DNA of 64,000 nt, taken from contig RQTK01000428.1 of the NCBI GenBank assembly GCA_003991915.1, positions 166,453-230,452 on the forward strand, in the 5' to 3' direction. Position 1 is the first letter of the stretch. Each line of letters opens with the position of its first letter. Below, in pieces: positions 1 to 10,671 of the stretch. A program made the translations under genes and the position numbers. The DNA comes from Elysia chlorotica. Taxonomy: Eukaryota; Mollusca; Gastropoda; Plakobranchidae. The notes beneath the pieces were generated by a model. That model was not told where the DNA came from. It saw only the letters and a list, made by a program, of their open reading frames with translations, and ran no database searches.

Positions 1-135
1 TTGGTTTCTTAGAATCATTCAATTTATTACATAGAAAAGAGCAATATCGCCTTCTCCTCCCGATGGCATGCAATCAAAGCTGTGGTCATTCCTTTTTCAA
101 TCAAGTTTTCTTTCTTGTCTCCCGCAATTTATATC
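1..135 (+). repeat. Dispersed repeat, copy 1 (partner at 10672-10806)
   Basis: This block matches 10672-10806 in the same orientation without indels. I count two mismatches over 135 bp, both in the stretch around bases 33-37. It starts at the window edge, so the repeat may continue to the left. It has no convincing coding content. The high identity points to a recent duplication or a young interspersed repeat. Confidence 0.9.
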
Positions 136-479
136 CATATATTATCTACGAGAATATAATACACACTGATAAAAAGTCTTATTTTAATCAGAGGTTTTCC
201 CGGTGACTATCTTTATATCTTTATTTCGCTGTAGACAGTGTGCGATTTCCTAATCTTTGTCAAGCTTCGTGGTTGGATATTTTAGCACGTCTGCTTTTAC
301 TGTCTTACATATTCAACTTTGAATTAATTGTTCTGTGGTTGGGAGAATGGGTGAACGGACTTTGTGCTCTTTTCTCAGCTCATATTTTACATGATTTTCC
401 AAAAAACAATGTGGGTGTTGATAACAATCTTATTCAATCTAGAATAGTGAAATAAGAATTTAACATAAAGAAAATTTAT
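136..479. other. AT-rich unique sequence
   Basis: No gene or repeat is recognised. The one open frame here starts at GTG and shows no domain. Confidence 0.5.
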
Positions 480-510
480 AACAACAGCAAAACAACAACA
501 TTAACAGCAA

Positions 511-548
<38 letters not shown>

Positions 549-603
549 GCAACAACAATAACAACGACAACAACAACAACAGTAACAACAAACAAAAACA
601 ACG
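480..603. repeat. (AAC)n microsatellite, imperfect
   Basis: An interrupted AAC/ACA trinucleotide tract with scattered AGC, ATA and AAA interruptions. Confidence 0.95.
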
Positions 604-989
604 AAGTCATCAATAAACATAAATACAATTATAACAACAGTAAAAAACAAGTATGCCTCCTTATAGGGTCAATAGCCAAGTACAACCACCATAAGAAGAA
701 CAATTGTTAATATATAATGATCCGGTTTAAACTGTTTTCTGCTGTTATTTCAAATAATTATTCTTAAAACAAGCTTTAGAGGTTTGATTTCTGCACTAAA
801 ACCATATCCCAGTGTCTTCAAGTGGCCACAACGCTGTTATTGTGAGGACATTTATTTCATCTTTATGAAATGCTTTTTTATGTTTTAGAGTAGTGTTCCT
901 CTCTTCCAGCAGAAAATTGGTCTGTTCCTATCATGTTTAACGTAAAAATTCTGGTCCAGAAGAATTTTTAAAAGAAAAGAAATGATATT
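604..989. other. AT-rich unique sequence
   Basis: Nothing recognisable apart from simple AT-rich sequence leading up to a SINE insertion site. Confidence 0.5.
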
Positions 990-1001
990 ACATACTTAAA
1001 C

Positions 1002-1247
1002 GGGGGGCGCTGTAACCTTGGGATAGAACATCAGCTTTCGACTCAGGAGGTCCGTGGATCGAGCCCTGAACATCTCCCCCCCCCCCTACTGTATGGATCG
1101 GGTTCATTTTAATATGACCGGTTGCGAAACACATCATGGTATCCCTGCCCTGTCTCGTTTGTAGCAGCACATAAATATGTCAGACGTCAGTCTTGGGGCC
1201 CGTCTACTATATTGTGCTAACATTGGACGTTAAACCAACTCAACTCA
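1002..1247 (+). mobile_element. tRNA-headed SINE, head type 1, full length
   Basis: The element starts with a G-rich tRNA-like head containing a B-box-like GGATCGAGCCC. It continues with the shared body (GACCGG, CCTGTCTCG, CAGCACATAAA, CAGACGTCAGTCTTGGGGCCC) and ends in GGACGTTAAACCAACTCAACTCAAC-like sequence. It is flanked by a perfect 12-bp target-site duplication ACATACTTAAAC (990-1001 and 1248-1259). This is strong evidence for LINE-mediated insertion. A run of C in the head is a likely post-insertion expansion. Confidence 0.9.
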
Positions 1248-1259
1248 ACATACTTAAAC

Positions 1260-1800
1260 AAATTGTCATATAGAACGGCTCAATCGCATCTCTTGTAACA
1301 CTACAAAGTTGTTGACCACGTTAACATTTTGTATACTATTAAAAATTGAAGATGTTTTGTAAAATATAAAAAAAAAAAAACAGCAACTAATAAATAACGT
1401 GTTTTTATTTTATTTTTATATTGCTTCTAAAGGAAATAATTGAAAAATTATTAAATGTTTTGAGTTGATAAACAAAGCATCTTATATAGCGTCAAATTTG
1501 AAAATATGTGTCACATTTCTAATGCCTGTAAAAAAATAGAATGTTTTTCGAGGGTATATCAACTTAGTGATGGCCTCGGGAGTAATAGTTATAATATTGT
1601 TTGCTGTTGGCAGTAGGCTAATAAAACAACTAAAAATATCTAAATATTTACAGAAAATTAGTATCGAGTGAATTTCTTTTTATTTTTGTAAAACATTAAA
1701 ACCTATAATTTTATCTATTATAGGTCCACCCGTCATATGGAAGGATATTTTCAAAACGATCAACGACAAAAATATTTTAACTATCAAATTTTTCTTCTAG
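1260..1800. other. AT-rich unique sequence
   Basis: No gene or repeat is recognised. A poly-A run occurs near 1369-1381. Confidence 0.5.
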
Positions 1801-2699
1801 ATTACTTCTTACAAATTAATTCCCGCTTTTATTTTGGAAAATGTTACAGCTTTCAATATCTTTTCAGGTTTAACATCAAAAGCAATTTAAAATGCGTTTT
1901 CTTAATCTGTATGTTTCCACTAAAAACTGCCTAAACACATAATAGCCACACATATAAACATTAAAAAAATTGAAATTCATTGATAAAACGTTAAGACAAA
2001 ATTTAAAGAAATATGTATGTAAAAACAGACAGTAAGACCAAAACATTTTTCCGCACTGAACCTATTTACAGCAAAACTTTGAAACCAAGAGCATTATTAT
2101 TATCCAGGAAATAGAACATGACAAATCTGCCTAGACACATATTCGTCACAAATATTACAAAAAATTGAAATTATTACCAAGGAAAGTAAACATGAAAAAT
2201 CGCTCAATTTTCCGAGGGCTATAGCGGCACGTCTGTGGGTTCTGAGTCAGGTGATGGATGGACTTAAGGTCGTAAGTACAACGTTGTGGTAAGTTTACGA
2301 CTTGTCTTAAGATATGAGAACTAAGAGACTAACGACAAGGTGTAAGCTGCCGAAACGTTGTACTTACGATCCTTGTTTTTTATTTTTACATTTTTTCCTG
2401 CGTATCTCTGCGCATCCCTAAGATTGCTACTTTGATCTTTTCCAGACATCCAATATCGAGAGAAACAATAAAACAACAACAGAACAAATAAACGTAATAC
2501 GTCTCCGCTGTCCATCCGCCTCGATGTAACTGTATTTAAGTGTATTTATGTGCAATCATTGGCTCAGTTGTTAAAGCTTACTTTCGCATAGATAACCATC
2601 TTTGTACACCCAACAAAACGACGTTTTTTTTGGGTGGGCAGAGCGCTTCATTGAAATACCAAAATGGACATGTAGAGACTGACGCGCTCAGGAAAGATT
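1801..2699 (+). repeat. Tandem duplication of about 0.9 kb, copy A
   Basis: Copy A aligns with copy B (2700-3630) along its whole length. Shared landmarks are TTCCCRCTTTTATTT near 1820 and 2716, the TTTGAAACCAAGAGCATTATT block, the GGCACGTCTSTGGGTTCTGAG block and AAAATGGACATGTAGAGA near the end. The offset drifts from 896 to 931 bp, so several indels separate the copies. The short open frames inside are not conserved as protein. Confidence 0.88.
2270..2369. repeat. Hairpin-forming palindromic element, copy 1
   Basis: The outer arms TCGTAAGTACAACGTT (2270-2285) and its exact reverse complement (2354-2369) form a perfect 16-bp stem. Weaker inner arms (TTACGACTTGTC against GACAAGGTGTAA) lengthen it. 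The element lies inside the tandem duplication and was copied with it. Confidence 0.85.
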
Positions 2700-3176
2700 A
2701 CTCCTTAATAATTAATTCCCACTTTTATTTCGGAAAATGTTACAGCTTTCGATGTCCTTTCAGGTTTTACATTAAAAACAATTTAAAATGCGTTTTCTAA
2801 ATCTACCTCTTTTCACTAAAAACCGCTAGACATATAATCGTCACAAATATAAACATTACCAAAAAAAAAATTGAAATTCATTGATAAAACAGTAAGACAA
2901 CATTTAAAGAAAATTGTATATAAAAAATATACAGTAAGACCAAAACAGTTTCCACACTGAACCTATCTACAACAAAACTTTGAAACCAAGAGCATTATTA
3001 TTGCAAAGGAAAGAGAACATGAACAATCTGCCTAGACACATATTCGTCACAAAATATGAACATTACAAAAAATTGGAAATTATTACCAAGGAAAGTAAAC
3101 ATGAAAAATCGCTCAATTTTCTAAGGGATATAGCGGCACGTCTCTGGGTTCTGAGTCAGGTGATGGATGGACTTAA

Positions 3177-3280
3177 GATCGTAAGTACAACGTTGTGGTA
3201 AGCTTACGACTCGTCTTAAGATATGAAAACTAAGAGACTTACGACAAAGTGTAAGCTGCCGAAACGTTGTACTTACGATC
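3177..3280. repeat. Hairpin-forming palindromic element, copy 2 (best copy)
   Basis: The outer arms are GATCGTAAGTACAACGTT (3177-3194) and its exact reverse complement at 3263-3280, an 18-bp perfect stem. Inner arms GCTTACGACTCGTCTTAAG (3202-3220) and the stretch starting at 3238 pair at about 14 of 19 positions. The loop is about 17 nt (3221-3237). No flanking TA or other clear target duplication is seen, so assignment to a MITE superfamily is not possible. Confidence 0.88.
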
Positions 3281-3378
3281 CTTGTTTTTTATTTTTACAT
3301 TTTTTCCTGCGTATCTCTGCGCATCCCTAAGAGTGCTACTTTGATCTTTTCCAGACATCCAATATCGAGAAAAACAAT

Positions 3379-3425
3379 AAAACAACAACAACAACAACAA
3401 CAACAACAAACAACACAACAACAAC
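3379..3425. repeat. (AAC)n microsatellite
   Basis: An expanded AAC tract within tandem copy B. The matching place in copy A holds only a few units. Confidence 0.9.
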
Positions 3426-3630
3426 GTATTACGTCTCCGCTGTCCATCCGCCTCGATGTAACTGTATTTATGTGTATTTATGTGCAATCATTGCCTCAGT
3501 TGGTAAAACTCACCCTCGGATAGATAACCACCTTTATACACCCAAGAAAACGACGTTTTTTTCGGGGAGCAAAACCCTTCACTAAAATACCAAAATGGAC
3601 ATGTAGAGAATGTCGCGCTCAGGAAAGATG

Positions 3631-4785
3631 AGATAGATTTTAATTGCCCAAGACTTTTTATCTTACCTCTTTAAAAATAATTGTTTATGTCTGTGGGTAG
3701 GATTTTGCATTTAATGGCACTTTAAAGTTCAAAGGATACTGGTGCACTGGTGTATTTTCAAAGGAAGAACACACAAAATTACTTTTTTGCATTAATCATA
3801 ATGCGCGAGATATGTTTTTTTTTAATTTTTTTATTTATTGTTTTTTTTTTAGGAAATATATAATAATGATCTCTCAGAGATCGTGGGAAAAGCATCTTGA
3901 ATAACTATGATTAAAAAGCTTTTTTCTTCTTTGTCTAACGTCATACATTTTTTGTACCCAGGGGATCCTATCCGGCATTATAACAATGTATAGTTTTTCT
4001 ATTTGGAAACTCATTGAGATGCTAGATAAAAAGAAGTCTTCAGACATTCAATCAATGTACATCGTCTACCAGCCCTATATCACACCAGAGAAATAAAACT
4101 GACGTCTCGATATACGAGATTATGAGACAAACTTGAAACTAAAGAAATATTTCCCCACCATAAATTGTAGATCTAGACTCTTTTTCGATTTTAATCCTTG
4201 ATTTAATGATTCACTTCCATTATGAATTTTTATGTATATAACAATCATGATTTTTATGTAATAAACAATATAGGTCTTCATATCTCAACATAAACTAAAC
4301 AGAAGAAAGGGGAAAAACAGAAACCGAAAAGGAGAAAAAAAGAACAATAAAATTGAGGCAGATTGAAAGTAGAATAATAATCTAAAACAGCCTCTGACAA
4401 GACAAAGAGGCAATAACAGAAACCGAAGGTACACCGCGACAAAAAAAGTGTCGTTTTCAATTAGGCCCTAGTTTTAAATCATTTTCTTGACTCCCAGCTT
4501 AGAATATCCCGCTATGTAATGGTATTGGAGGATTCTATTAGAACATAAATAGAGTTGTCGAATTCTCTCGCTTGACGAGCAGGTCAAAATTTTTGCAGAG
4601 AACATTTCTGGAATCTGCTGGTAAGCGGACATTTCTAATTCTAAGGACAGTGATATCGCTAGTGTGTACTTAGGAAACAAAAAGGCAACTTAACCCTCGC
4701 CTAAAAGGTGATTAAACACGATCTATAATATACAATTTCAAAAGTGGGGAAAGTGGTGCCCCTTTTTTAAATCACCCACCAAACT
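3631..4785. other. AT-rich unique sequence
   Basis: Contains T-rich runs near 3810-3850. No gene, domain or repeat is recognised. Confidence 0.5.
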
Positions 4786-4786
4786 A

Positions 4787-4818
<32 letters not shown>

Positions 4819-4840
4819 TGCTCTCTCTCTCTCTCTCTCT
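4786..4840. repeat. (CT)n microsatellite
   Basis: A CT tract interrupted by TTG, followed by a short CA-rich stretch. Confidence 0.95.
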
Positions 4841-5105
4841 ATCTCACACACATACACATACCATGGTGATAAAACCTATGTAACTTTTTCCAACGGTAAT
4901 AACACTTTTAACAGGAAAATTTTGTTGGTCAAAGAAGCCGAAATAAAACCTTTAAAATATTTCGATAGATCATTTTTTAAATGACAATTCACATTGGAAA
5001 CTCTTTTCATTGAAAGATAACCTGAAATTAGAAACCTGCCTAGACATTTGTATTTTGCAATGCATTAAGCGAACCAGCATGATGTATGGCTCTTTCACGA
5101 CACAT
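4832..5105 (+). repeat. Diverged duplication, copy 1
   Basis: Aligns with 5673-5930. Shared blocks are CTCTCTCACACACA plus CCATGRTG, AAGCCGAAA, AATTCAC, TTCATTGAAA, and GCAATAAGCGAACC (GCATTAAGCGAACC in this copy). The divergence indicates an old local duplication with a period of about 840 bp. Confidence 0.65.
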
Positions 5106-5402
5106 TCGTGAAGACTAATAACGCCCGCCATGGGATACATTTCACTTAAAATCACTTGTAAAGATTATTGTTATCTCGATATTGGCTTGGATCTTTAAAA
5201 AACTTTAAATGTTTAAGGATTTAGCCTTTAACAGCCTTTCACGAAAAAGCGATTTGTACTTCTTTTAAGTTATTATTATGTGATAGGTAAAGTTCTTAGT
5301 CATTTAAGTTCTGATATACCCAAATTGAGCAGTATTGATAAAAATCAATTCACTGTTTACAACAAACTAGGGACACTTTCGCTATTAGGCAACGACAAGA
5401 AA

Positions 5403-5714
5403 ATGCGAAACTGTTTTTTGACGTGTAAATTTGCGTTGTTACACTTGAAATCACGTATCTTCAATTTCCCTCTATACTCTAAATTCCAATGTGAGTTCAA
5501 TAATATTGGACCAGTGTTACGATATTTGCACCCGTTTCCAAAAATAAAAAACCGCTTCCACAGTCCATGGATATTTAAAAGAAAGAACGACTCCAGTGCG
5601 GAATGCTTTGAAATAATTTGTATGCTTTCAAGAAAGGTACAAGTTGTAGACCTCTTTCGACACAATCCCACCCACTCTCTCTCACACACACACCATGATG
5701 CTAAAAACCTCTAA
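5403..5714 (+). CDS. Hypothetical ORF of 103 codons, probably not a gene
   Basis: This is one of the longer open frames without low-complexity sequence. An upstream extension opens only at GTG (5280), so the first usable ATG is at 5403. I recognise no domain, signal peptide or membrane segment. A 110-codon frame is open on the opposite strand over the same bases, which suggests that openness here is chance. The C-terminal end runs into the CT/CA tract of a diverged duplication, and no splice signals frame it. I would not treat it as a gene without transcript evidence. Confidence 0.12.
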   Translation: MRNCFLTCKFALLHLKSRIFNFPLYSKFQCEFNNIGPVLRYLHPFPKIKNRFHSPWIFKRKNDSSAECFEIICMLSRKVQVVDLFRHNPTHSLSHTHHDAKNL

Positions 5715-5930
5715 TAAAAACCCTAGAAGGGAATTTTCGTTTGTCAATTAAGCCGAAACAAAATCTTCAATCCAATACGTTGGGTAAAGTTGTTTTTAAT
5801 GAGAATTCACGATGAAAACTTTCTTCATTGAAACATTACTTCAGATACGAAGCTCGCCTGGTCGTTTGTTTTTTTCCAACGCAATAAGCGAACCTGCGTG
5901 ATAGATCTTTCTGTTACTCAAGGTTCCTCT
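5673..5930 (+). repeat. Diverged duplication, copy 2
   Basis: Partner of 4832-5105 in the same orientation, clearly older than the duplications at 35 and 41 kb. Confidence 0.65.
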
Positions 5931-6627
5931 GATAAAGGATGTGAATGGCAGGAGATTTATTTCACTTCCGCATTTGGAGAATAAAACTAGTTCACATCAT
6001 GGAAGAATTAATCATCGAAACTAATCATTTTTTTCTTTGATCATCCCGGATCCCACGATGATTCTCCTGTTTCCAGTTTGCATGTGCGGGCATTATGTTT
6101 TTTGTTCTTTCATTTTCCCCCCTAACGATGCCCCTATTATGTTACCTGGTCTAAATCTAGGCCAGAATAATCTTTAAAGCCCTGAATTAAAAAAAAAGAA
6201 TTAGTTTTACTATGGATGCTCGGCGACATACGTTATATACAAGACGGGCTTTGTGTATCATAACGTGTGTAAAAAAATACGACAGCGTTTTTTTTTTTTT
6301 TAATGGAATTGAGCTGTTTGATCGATCGATGGTTAAATATGCAATTAGCAATAGTATTGACACTTATCAACAAGATAATAAAAATTTGAAGTATTGTCAA
6401 CAACAAAAATACAGAAATTTTCCGCCCATTTTTTTTCCTCTTCAAGATCATGACATAGTTTCATGAGGCAAAGAAAAAGATCTTAAAAATTTGAGCCTAA
6501 TTATTTTTTTTTCTTAATCTTGGAAAGGACATGAAAACTGACAAAAAGTTAAGAATAAAGCCCAATTAAATTTTTCTTGGCCTGAAAACAAAAGAGGAAG
6601 AATCGTCTTACTAATGAGACGTCTAAG
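5931..6627. other. AT-rich unique sequence
   Basis: Contains T runs near 6288-6302. No gene is supported. Confidence 0.5.
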
Positions 6628-7066
6628 AAACCCGGTGCTGACCTATTTGGCACATACAGCTGCCTGGGAAGTAGACTCATTATACTGTACTCAGAACCTG
6701 GTGCTGTTAAGTATGTTTGGGTTACATCGCGTATGGAGGCGTGGGGGATAGGCTATAGTGTGGACGGGTCCCAAAAGTAGCGTCTGGCAATCTTTACGCC
6801 TTGCCACATAGAGATAGTGTGCGGATTGCTGTTAGCTATGTTTGGGTTGCATCGCATTTGTAGGCGAGGGGGATAGTGTGAGCATTGCTTTTAGCTATGT
6901 TTGGGTTACATAGACATAGAGATAGTGTGCGGATTGCTGTTAGCTATGTTTGGGTTGCATCGCATTTGTAGGCGAGGGGGATAGACTATAGTGTGGACGG
7001 ATCCCAAGATTAGTGTCTGGCAATCTTTACGCGCTGCCATATAGAGATAGTGTGGGGATTGTGTTG
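6628..7066. repeat. Tandem array derived from SINE 3'-end sequence
   Basis: Units beginning TATGTTTGGGTT occur at 6712, 6837, 6896 and 6945, giving spacings of 125, 59, 49 and about 120 bp. The two long units carry CTATAGTGTGGACGG, CCCAA and GTCTGGCAATCTTTACG. These match the reverse complement of the SINE 3' body (shared CCCAAGACTGACGTCTGACAAT module). The short units look like internally deleted versions. The array abuts a reverse-strand SINE that begins near 7060. Confidence 0.8.
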
Positions 7067-7341
7067 ACTTAAGTTGACTTGAGTTGCTTAGATTCCACCG
7101 TCAGCACTATATCGTACTATAGTATGGGCGGATTCCAACAATAACGTACGGAATATTTTTGTTCTGATACACACAGACAGTGTTGAAAAAATAATAGATG
7201 CCTCATGTCTCAGCCCGTCGTATTACACTGACACCGACCCGAACAACAGGGGACGAAATCGGATAAACACATTGTTGACGGACCGCAGACCTTTCGAGTG
7301 GGAGACCAGCACTCTACCACTTGAGCCAACTCGCCGCCTCT
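7060..7341 (-). mobile_element. tRNA-headed SINE, head type 2, full length, diverged
   Basis: Read on the minus strand, the tRNA-like head contains TTGGCTCAAGTGGTAGAGTGC (A-box-like) and a decayed B-box. It is followed by the shared body (GTCGGTGTCAGTGTAAT) and a 3' end of GACGGTGGAATCTAAGC plus (AACTC)-like repeats. The head differs from that of the copy at 1002-1247 although the body is the same family. Confidence 0.75.
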
Positions 7342-8335
7342 GTATGACACAGACAGTTGCTGGGGAGCTCAACTGGCCGACCCCGATCAAACCAGAAATG
7401 TGTGGGGTGTACCATGATTTCTATGGTTAGAGTAGATCGCGTCCAGAGCAGTGATTGTGTTTGTGTGTGTGTGTGTGTGGGCCAAAACTTGCCTGTCATA
7501 TTCTATGACATTCTAATAAGATCATTCTGACGAGACCATTTCCAACTAGCAAGCAGCACGTTGAATCGACTGGGTTTCGCAAACCGGCCCTTCTGCATTG
7601 GTGGTCCACGCTCTAACCCTAGCACCTCTACGGAACCATTTTACAAATTTCCTGTCCCGCTTTTTCATAATATAGACTATATGGGATAAATAGCATCTAG
7701 CATAGCACTGCGAAGTGCCTGATCTAACTTATTGATACAACTGCTCTATCTACATCCGAGTGTCTAAGATTTGTGAATTGTGTACACATGCCATGATGCA
7801 GGTAATCTCTCTGTCTCTCTATCTGTCTTACTGCCTCTCTGTCTATCTGTATATCAACCTGTCTGTCTATCCGTTAACTTTGACAATCTGTCGGTTTTTT
7901 CTTTCATTGTTTTATGATAATATTTCTCATAACCTTACTACATCTTCTTTCTAACTCTATTCTATTATTATTATTATTATTATATATCTCTATTTGTTCT
8001 TCCTACGAATCCCTGCGATGCGAAATTCAAATCTAACCAATCAATGAAAAATTGCCCCACGGACAAAGCAATAACTACACCAGAAAAACTGACTCTGCTC
8101 GGGCAATAATGTTGTCACCCCTGTAGCCGACCTAGTCAACCTTGGTCAACTCACGAGATGGAACTTAACCAGAAACCTTGGGCCACGGGTTTCCTTGAGG
8201 GAGGGTCAGAACTCTATAAGGTCAATCTGGTTATCACTGAGAAGATTGAGTCAGTCTGAGCTTGTTGGACGAGACCCTGACGCCACGTAGGGAGATAAGA
8301 GGCAGACAAATGCATTGTATCGCGGTCACTTAGGG
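7342..8335. other. Unique sequence with small microsatellites
   Basis: Contains a (GT)n tract (7455-7479), a TCTG-rich tract (about 7800-7880) and an ATT tract (about 7966-7984). A possible tRNA-like fragment on the minus strand near 7560-7640 (GGTTTGCGAAACCC) is too weak to call. No gene is seen. Confidence 0.5.
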
Positions 8336-8461
8336 AACAAAATTGTCGCAGGCGGCAGAGCGTTGGTTTCCCAATCGGGAGGTCCCTGGTTTGAAACCCA
8401 CGTTCGGTCCAAAATTTATTTGTCAGAGTATGTGTTCTAACTGGTAAAGTCGGTGTCATTA
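8336..8461 (+). mobile_element. SINE, head type 2, truncated at 3' end
   Basis: The head AGAGCGTTGGTTTCCCAATC is followed by GGGAGGTCCCTGGTTTGAAA (B-box region) and the first part of the body (ACTGGTAAAGTCGGTGTCATT). It ends before the CCTGTCTCG module. Confidence 0.75.
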
Positions 8462-8854
8462 AGCATTATATATGGCCCCAAATGACAACCTCAGAGACAA
8501 CCCCTTCACTCACTCGAGATACCACTTTCAGTCTTTGTGAACAAAAAACAATCTAGGCTGAATCAATCTCATTGATCAATTAGCACATACTAATTTAACA
8601 AATTACTAGTTCATTCAGGACTTAAGCTAGGTGTAATTGTTTTTTGGGCCCTCATGGTATAGCTTGGAGGTATAATTATCACAGTTTCCCTTAGGGATCT
8701 CATTTCGTTAAGCCATACCATAACTAGCGGGTATTTGATATTACATATCTGCCGGTTCATTGCATCTTCAGCATTGTGATGAAGTGAGGGAAACTTGATT
8801 ATGGGCACCTGAATTGACCTTTAGCATACGCCTTTGGAGACCACATTGAGTCGC
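8462..8854. other. Unique sequence
   Basis: Nothing recognised. Confidence 0.4.
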
Positions 8855-8932
8855 GGTAGCTTACAACTCGTCGTAAGCCTTCTTTTTCTCATCTTAAGAG
8901 GAGTGCAAGCTTATAGCAGCGTTGTACTTATA
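8855..8932. repeat. Hairpin-forming palindromic element, copy 3 (degenerate)
   Basis: The inner arm GTAGCTTACAACTCGTCGTAAG and the later CTTAAGAGGAGTGCAAGCTTA are imperfect reverse complements. The right outer arm GTTGTACTTA is retained at about 8921-8930. The left outer arm has decayed. Confidence 0.6.
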
Positions 8933-9057
8933 ACCTTTTATCTATACGAAACAAATAAATACTTATTGTCTCTGTTTTGATGTTTTTTAAAACTAGTTAC
9001 AACCATACAGCTAGAGGGTTTTCGTGAAAACTTGATTCACTGAATTGCATTACTTGT

Positions 9058-9312
9058 TGGAGCGAACTGGCTCAAAAGGTACAGCGTTGGTATCCATATA
9101 GGAAAGTACGCGGTTCGAATCCCACAACTGGTAAAAAATGTATTTGTGTAATTTCGTCCCCTACTGGTTAGGTTCGTGTCGGTTAAATGTGACTAGCTGA
9201 GACAGGAGTCTCCGTCTCCCCGCTCTGTCTCGTGTGTAACAGTACGGAAAATATTCAGATGTCCGTCTCGCGGCACGTCCACATTGTAGTCTATGACGTT
9301 GGACGTTCAGCA
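9058..9312 (+). mobile_element. SINE, head type 2, near full length
   Basis: Head GAACTGGCTCAAAAGGTACAG is followed by B-box GGTTCGAATCCC, then the body CCCCTACTGGTTAGGTTCG, GTGACTAGCTGAGACAGGAG and CTCTGTCTCGTGTGTAACAG. The 3' end is GACGTTGGACGTTCAGC. The B-box is intact, so this copy could in principle retain an internal Pol III promoter. Confidence 0.85.
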
Positions 9313-10671
9313 AGAAAACAAACAAACATACAGAACAGCTTTTAAAAAAATCTCTGTAATATAGAATAAAGATTAACGTTGTAAATTTGTTCTTACAATT
9401 CTTAACCAAGGCCTCCTTAAGTATAGACCAAATCACCGAATTGACAAGGGTGGACACACGTAGTTGCTTACTGAGGATAACAGGGATCAAATTCTATTAA
9501 ATCATTACCATTATTAGAAGAGAATGAGAGTATATTTTGTCTAGCCCACTCAGCCTACTCAAAAACTAAGCAATAATTATATCAATAACACAGTTCAATT
9601 TGCCTCTGAATTCAAAATTTTCTCTACTTCGATGACTTTTCCAGTTATTTTCACAATCGTCAGTCGGTTAACTTTTACTTTCTTTGGTCTCGGTCTTAGC
9701 CAAAAAGCACGTTGGGAATTGCCCAGACGAGTTGTGTTTATTTTACAAATATAACTCATTTTGATCCAGAAGACAGAGTATTTTTTTGTTTGTACAAACT
9801 TTGTCTTAGTGGGCGGCGTATTTACTTAATTGAACCAAGGTACATTCTATAACTTCCTTTCAAAAACGTGCTTCTTTAATTTCGTACTGTATTAATAACT
9901 TACTCTCATTCTTATTTCTTAATGTCTGCTTTATGCCAATGCTGATGCCTTCAATTAAAAAAAATTGATACATTATTCTCTCATCTTATAAATGAACTAT
10001 AAGGCATGAAAGGGCTGTTACCTCCATTAGAAAAATGCTGTACATTGGTAACGAAGAAAGTGTAAGTTTGTCATAAGATAGAGATAAAGAATGAGACACA
10101 GTTAAAGAGGTGGAAGAAAACAGCAGAAAAAGCTACAGAGATATTAAGAGAGTCAAACTGGAAGACGTTAAGAAAGAAAAGAAGAAGAGATTAAAAGATG
10201 TCAATTACAGGCAGGGAATTCTATGACGCTCCTAAGCTATTAGTTCTAATGGAAAGATGGAATACGAGCTTTATTCTAAAAGTTATTGTAAAATTTTAAA
10301 GCTTCGAACTTTGAAAGGAGTTAATGACCCGAACTCATTCAACCTACAATAATTCTGCTTTGTGGAAACGATTAAATGGCACGGTAATGAGAAAAAGGGA
10401 AAAGTTGTAAATAATAATAATAATAATAAAACAACAACTTCAATCACTACGAGATACTACTAGTTTTCATGTTTTACAAGTTCTCGCATTTGTTTATAAC
10501 GAAAAATCTGGATCTCAAAAATAACATGGTTAAAAAAAGCAATCTTTCAAATTGTATTACATGTATGTGCCAAACACAGCAGTATAGTGGGATGCTATTT
10601 TAACCTTCATAACCCATGCGAATGAGAGGGCAATCCCCTAAACTCTGGCTAAGCATTTCCAAGTTTTTGTT
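9313..10671. other. AT-rich unique sequence
   Basis: Contains a short AAT-rich tract near 10413-10430. No gene is recognised. Confidence 0.5.

Larger units (their letters stand above)
2700..3630 (+). repeat. Tandem duplication of about 0.9 kb, copy B
   Basis: Second copy of the 1801-2699 unit. It is slightly longer, partly because an AAC tract has expanded at 3379-3425. It carries the better preserved copy of the hairpin element. Confidence 0.88.

Noticed and set aside
480-603. CRISPR-like or coding array of short repeats
   Set aside because: It is a plain AAC microsatellite. No spacer-repeat structure is present anywhere in the window.
9058-9135. Possible tRNA gene in the SINE head (B-box GGTTCGAATCCC)
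   Set aside because: The arms do not form a complete cloverleaf and the sequence continues directly into the SINE body.
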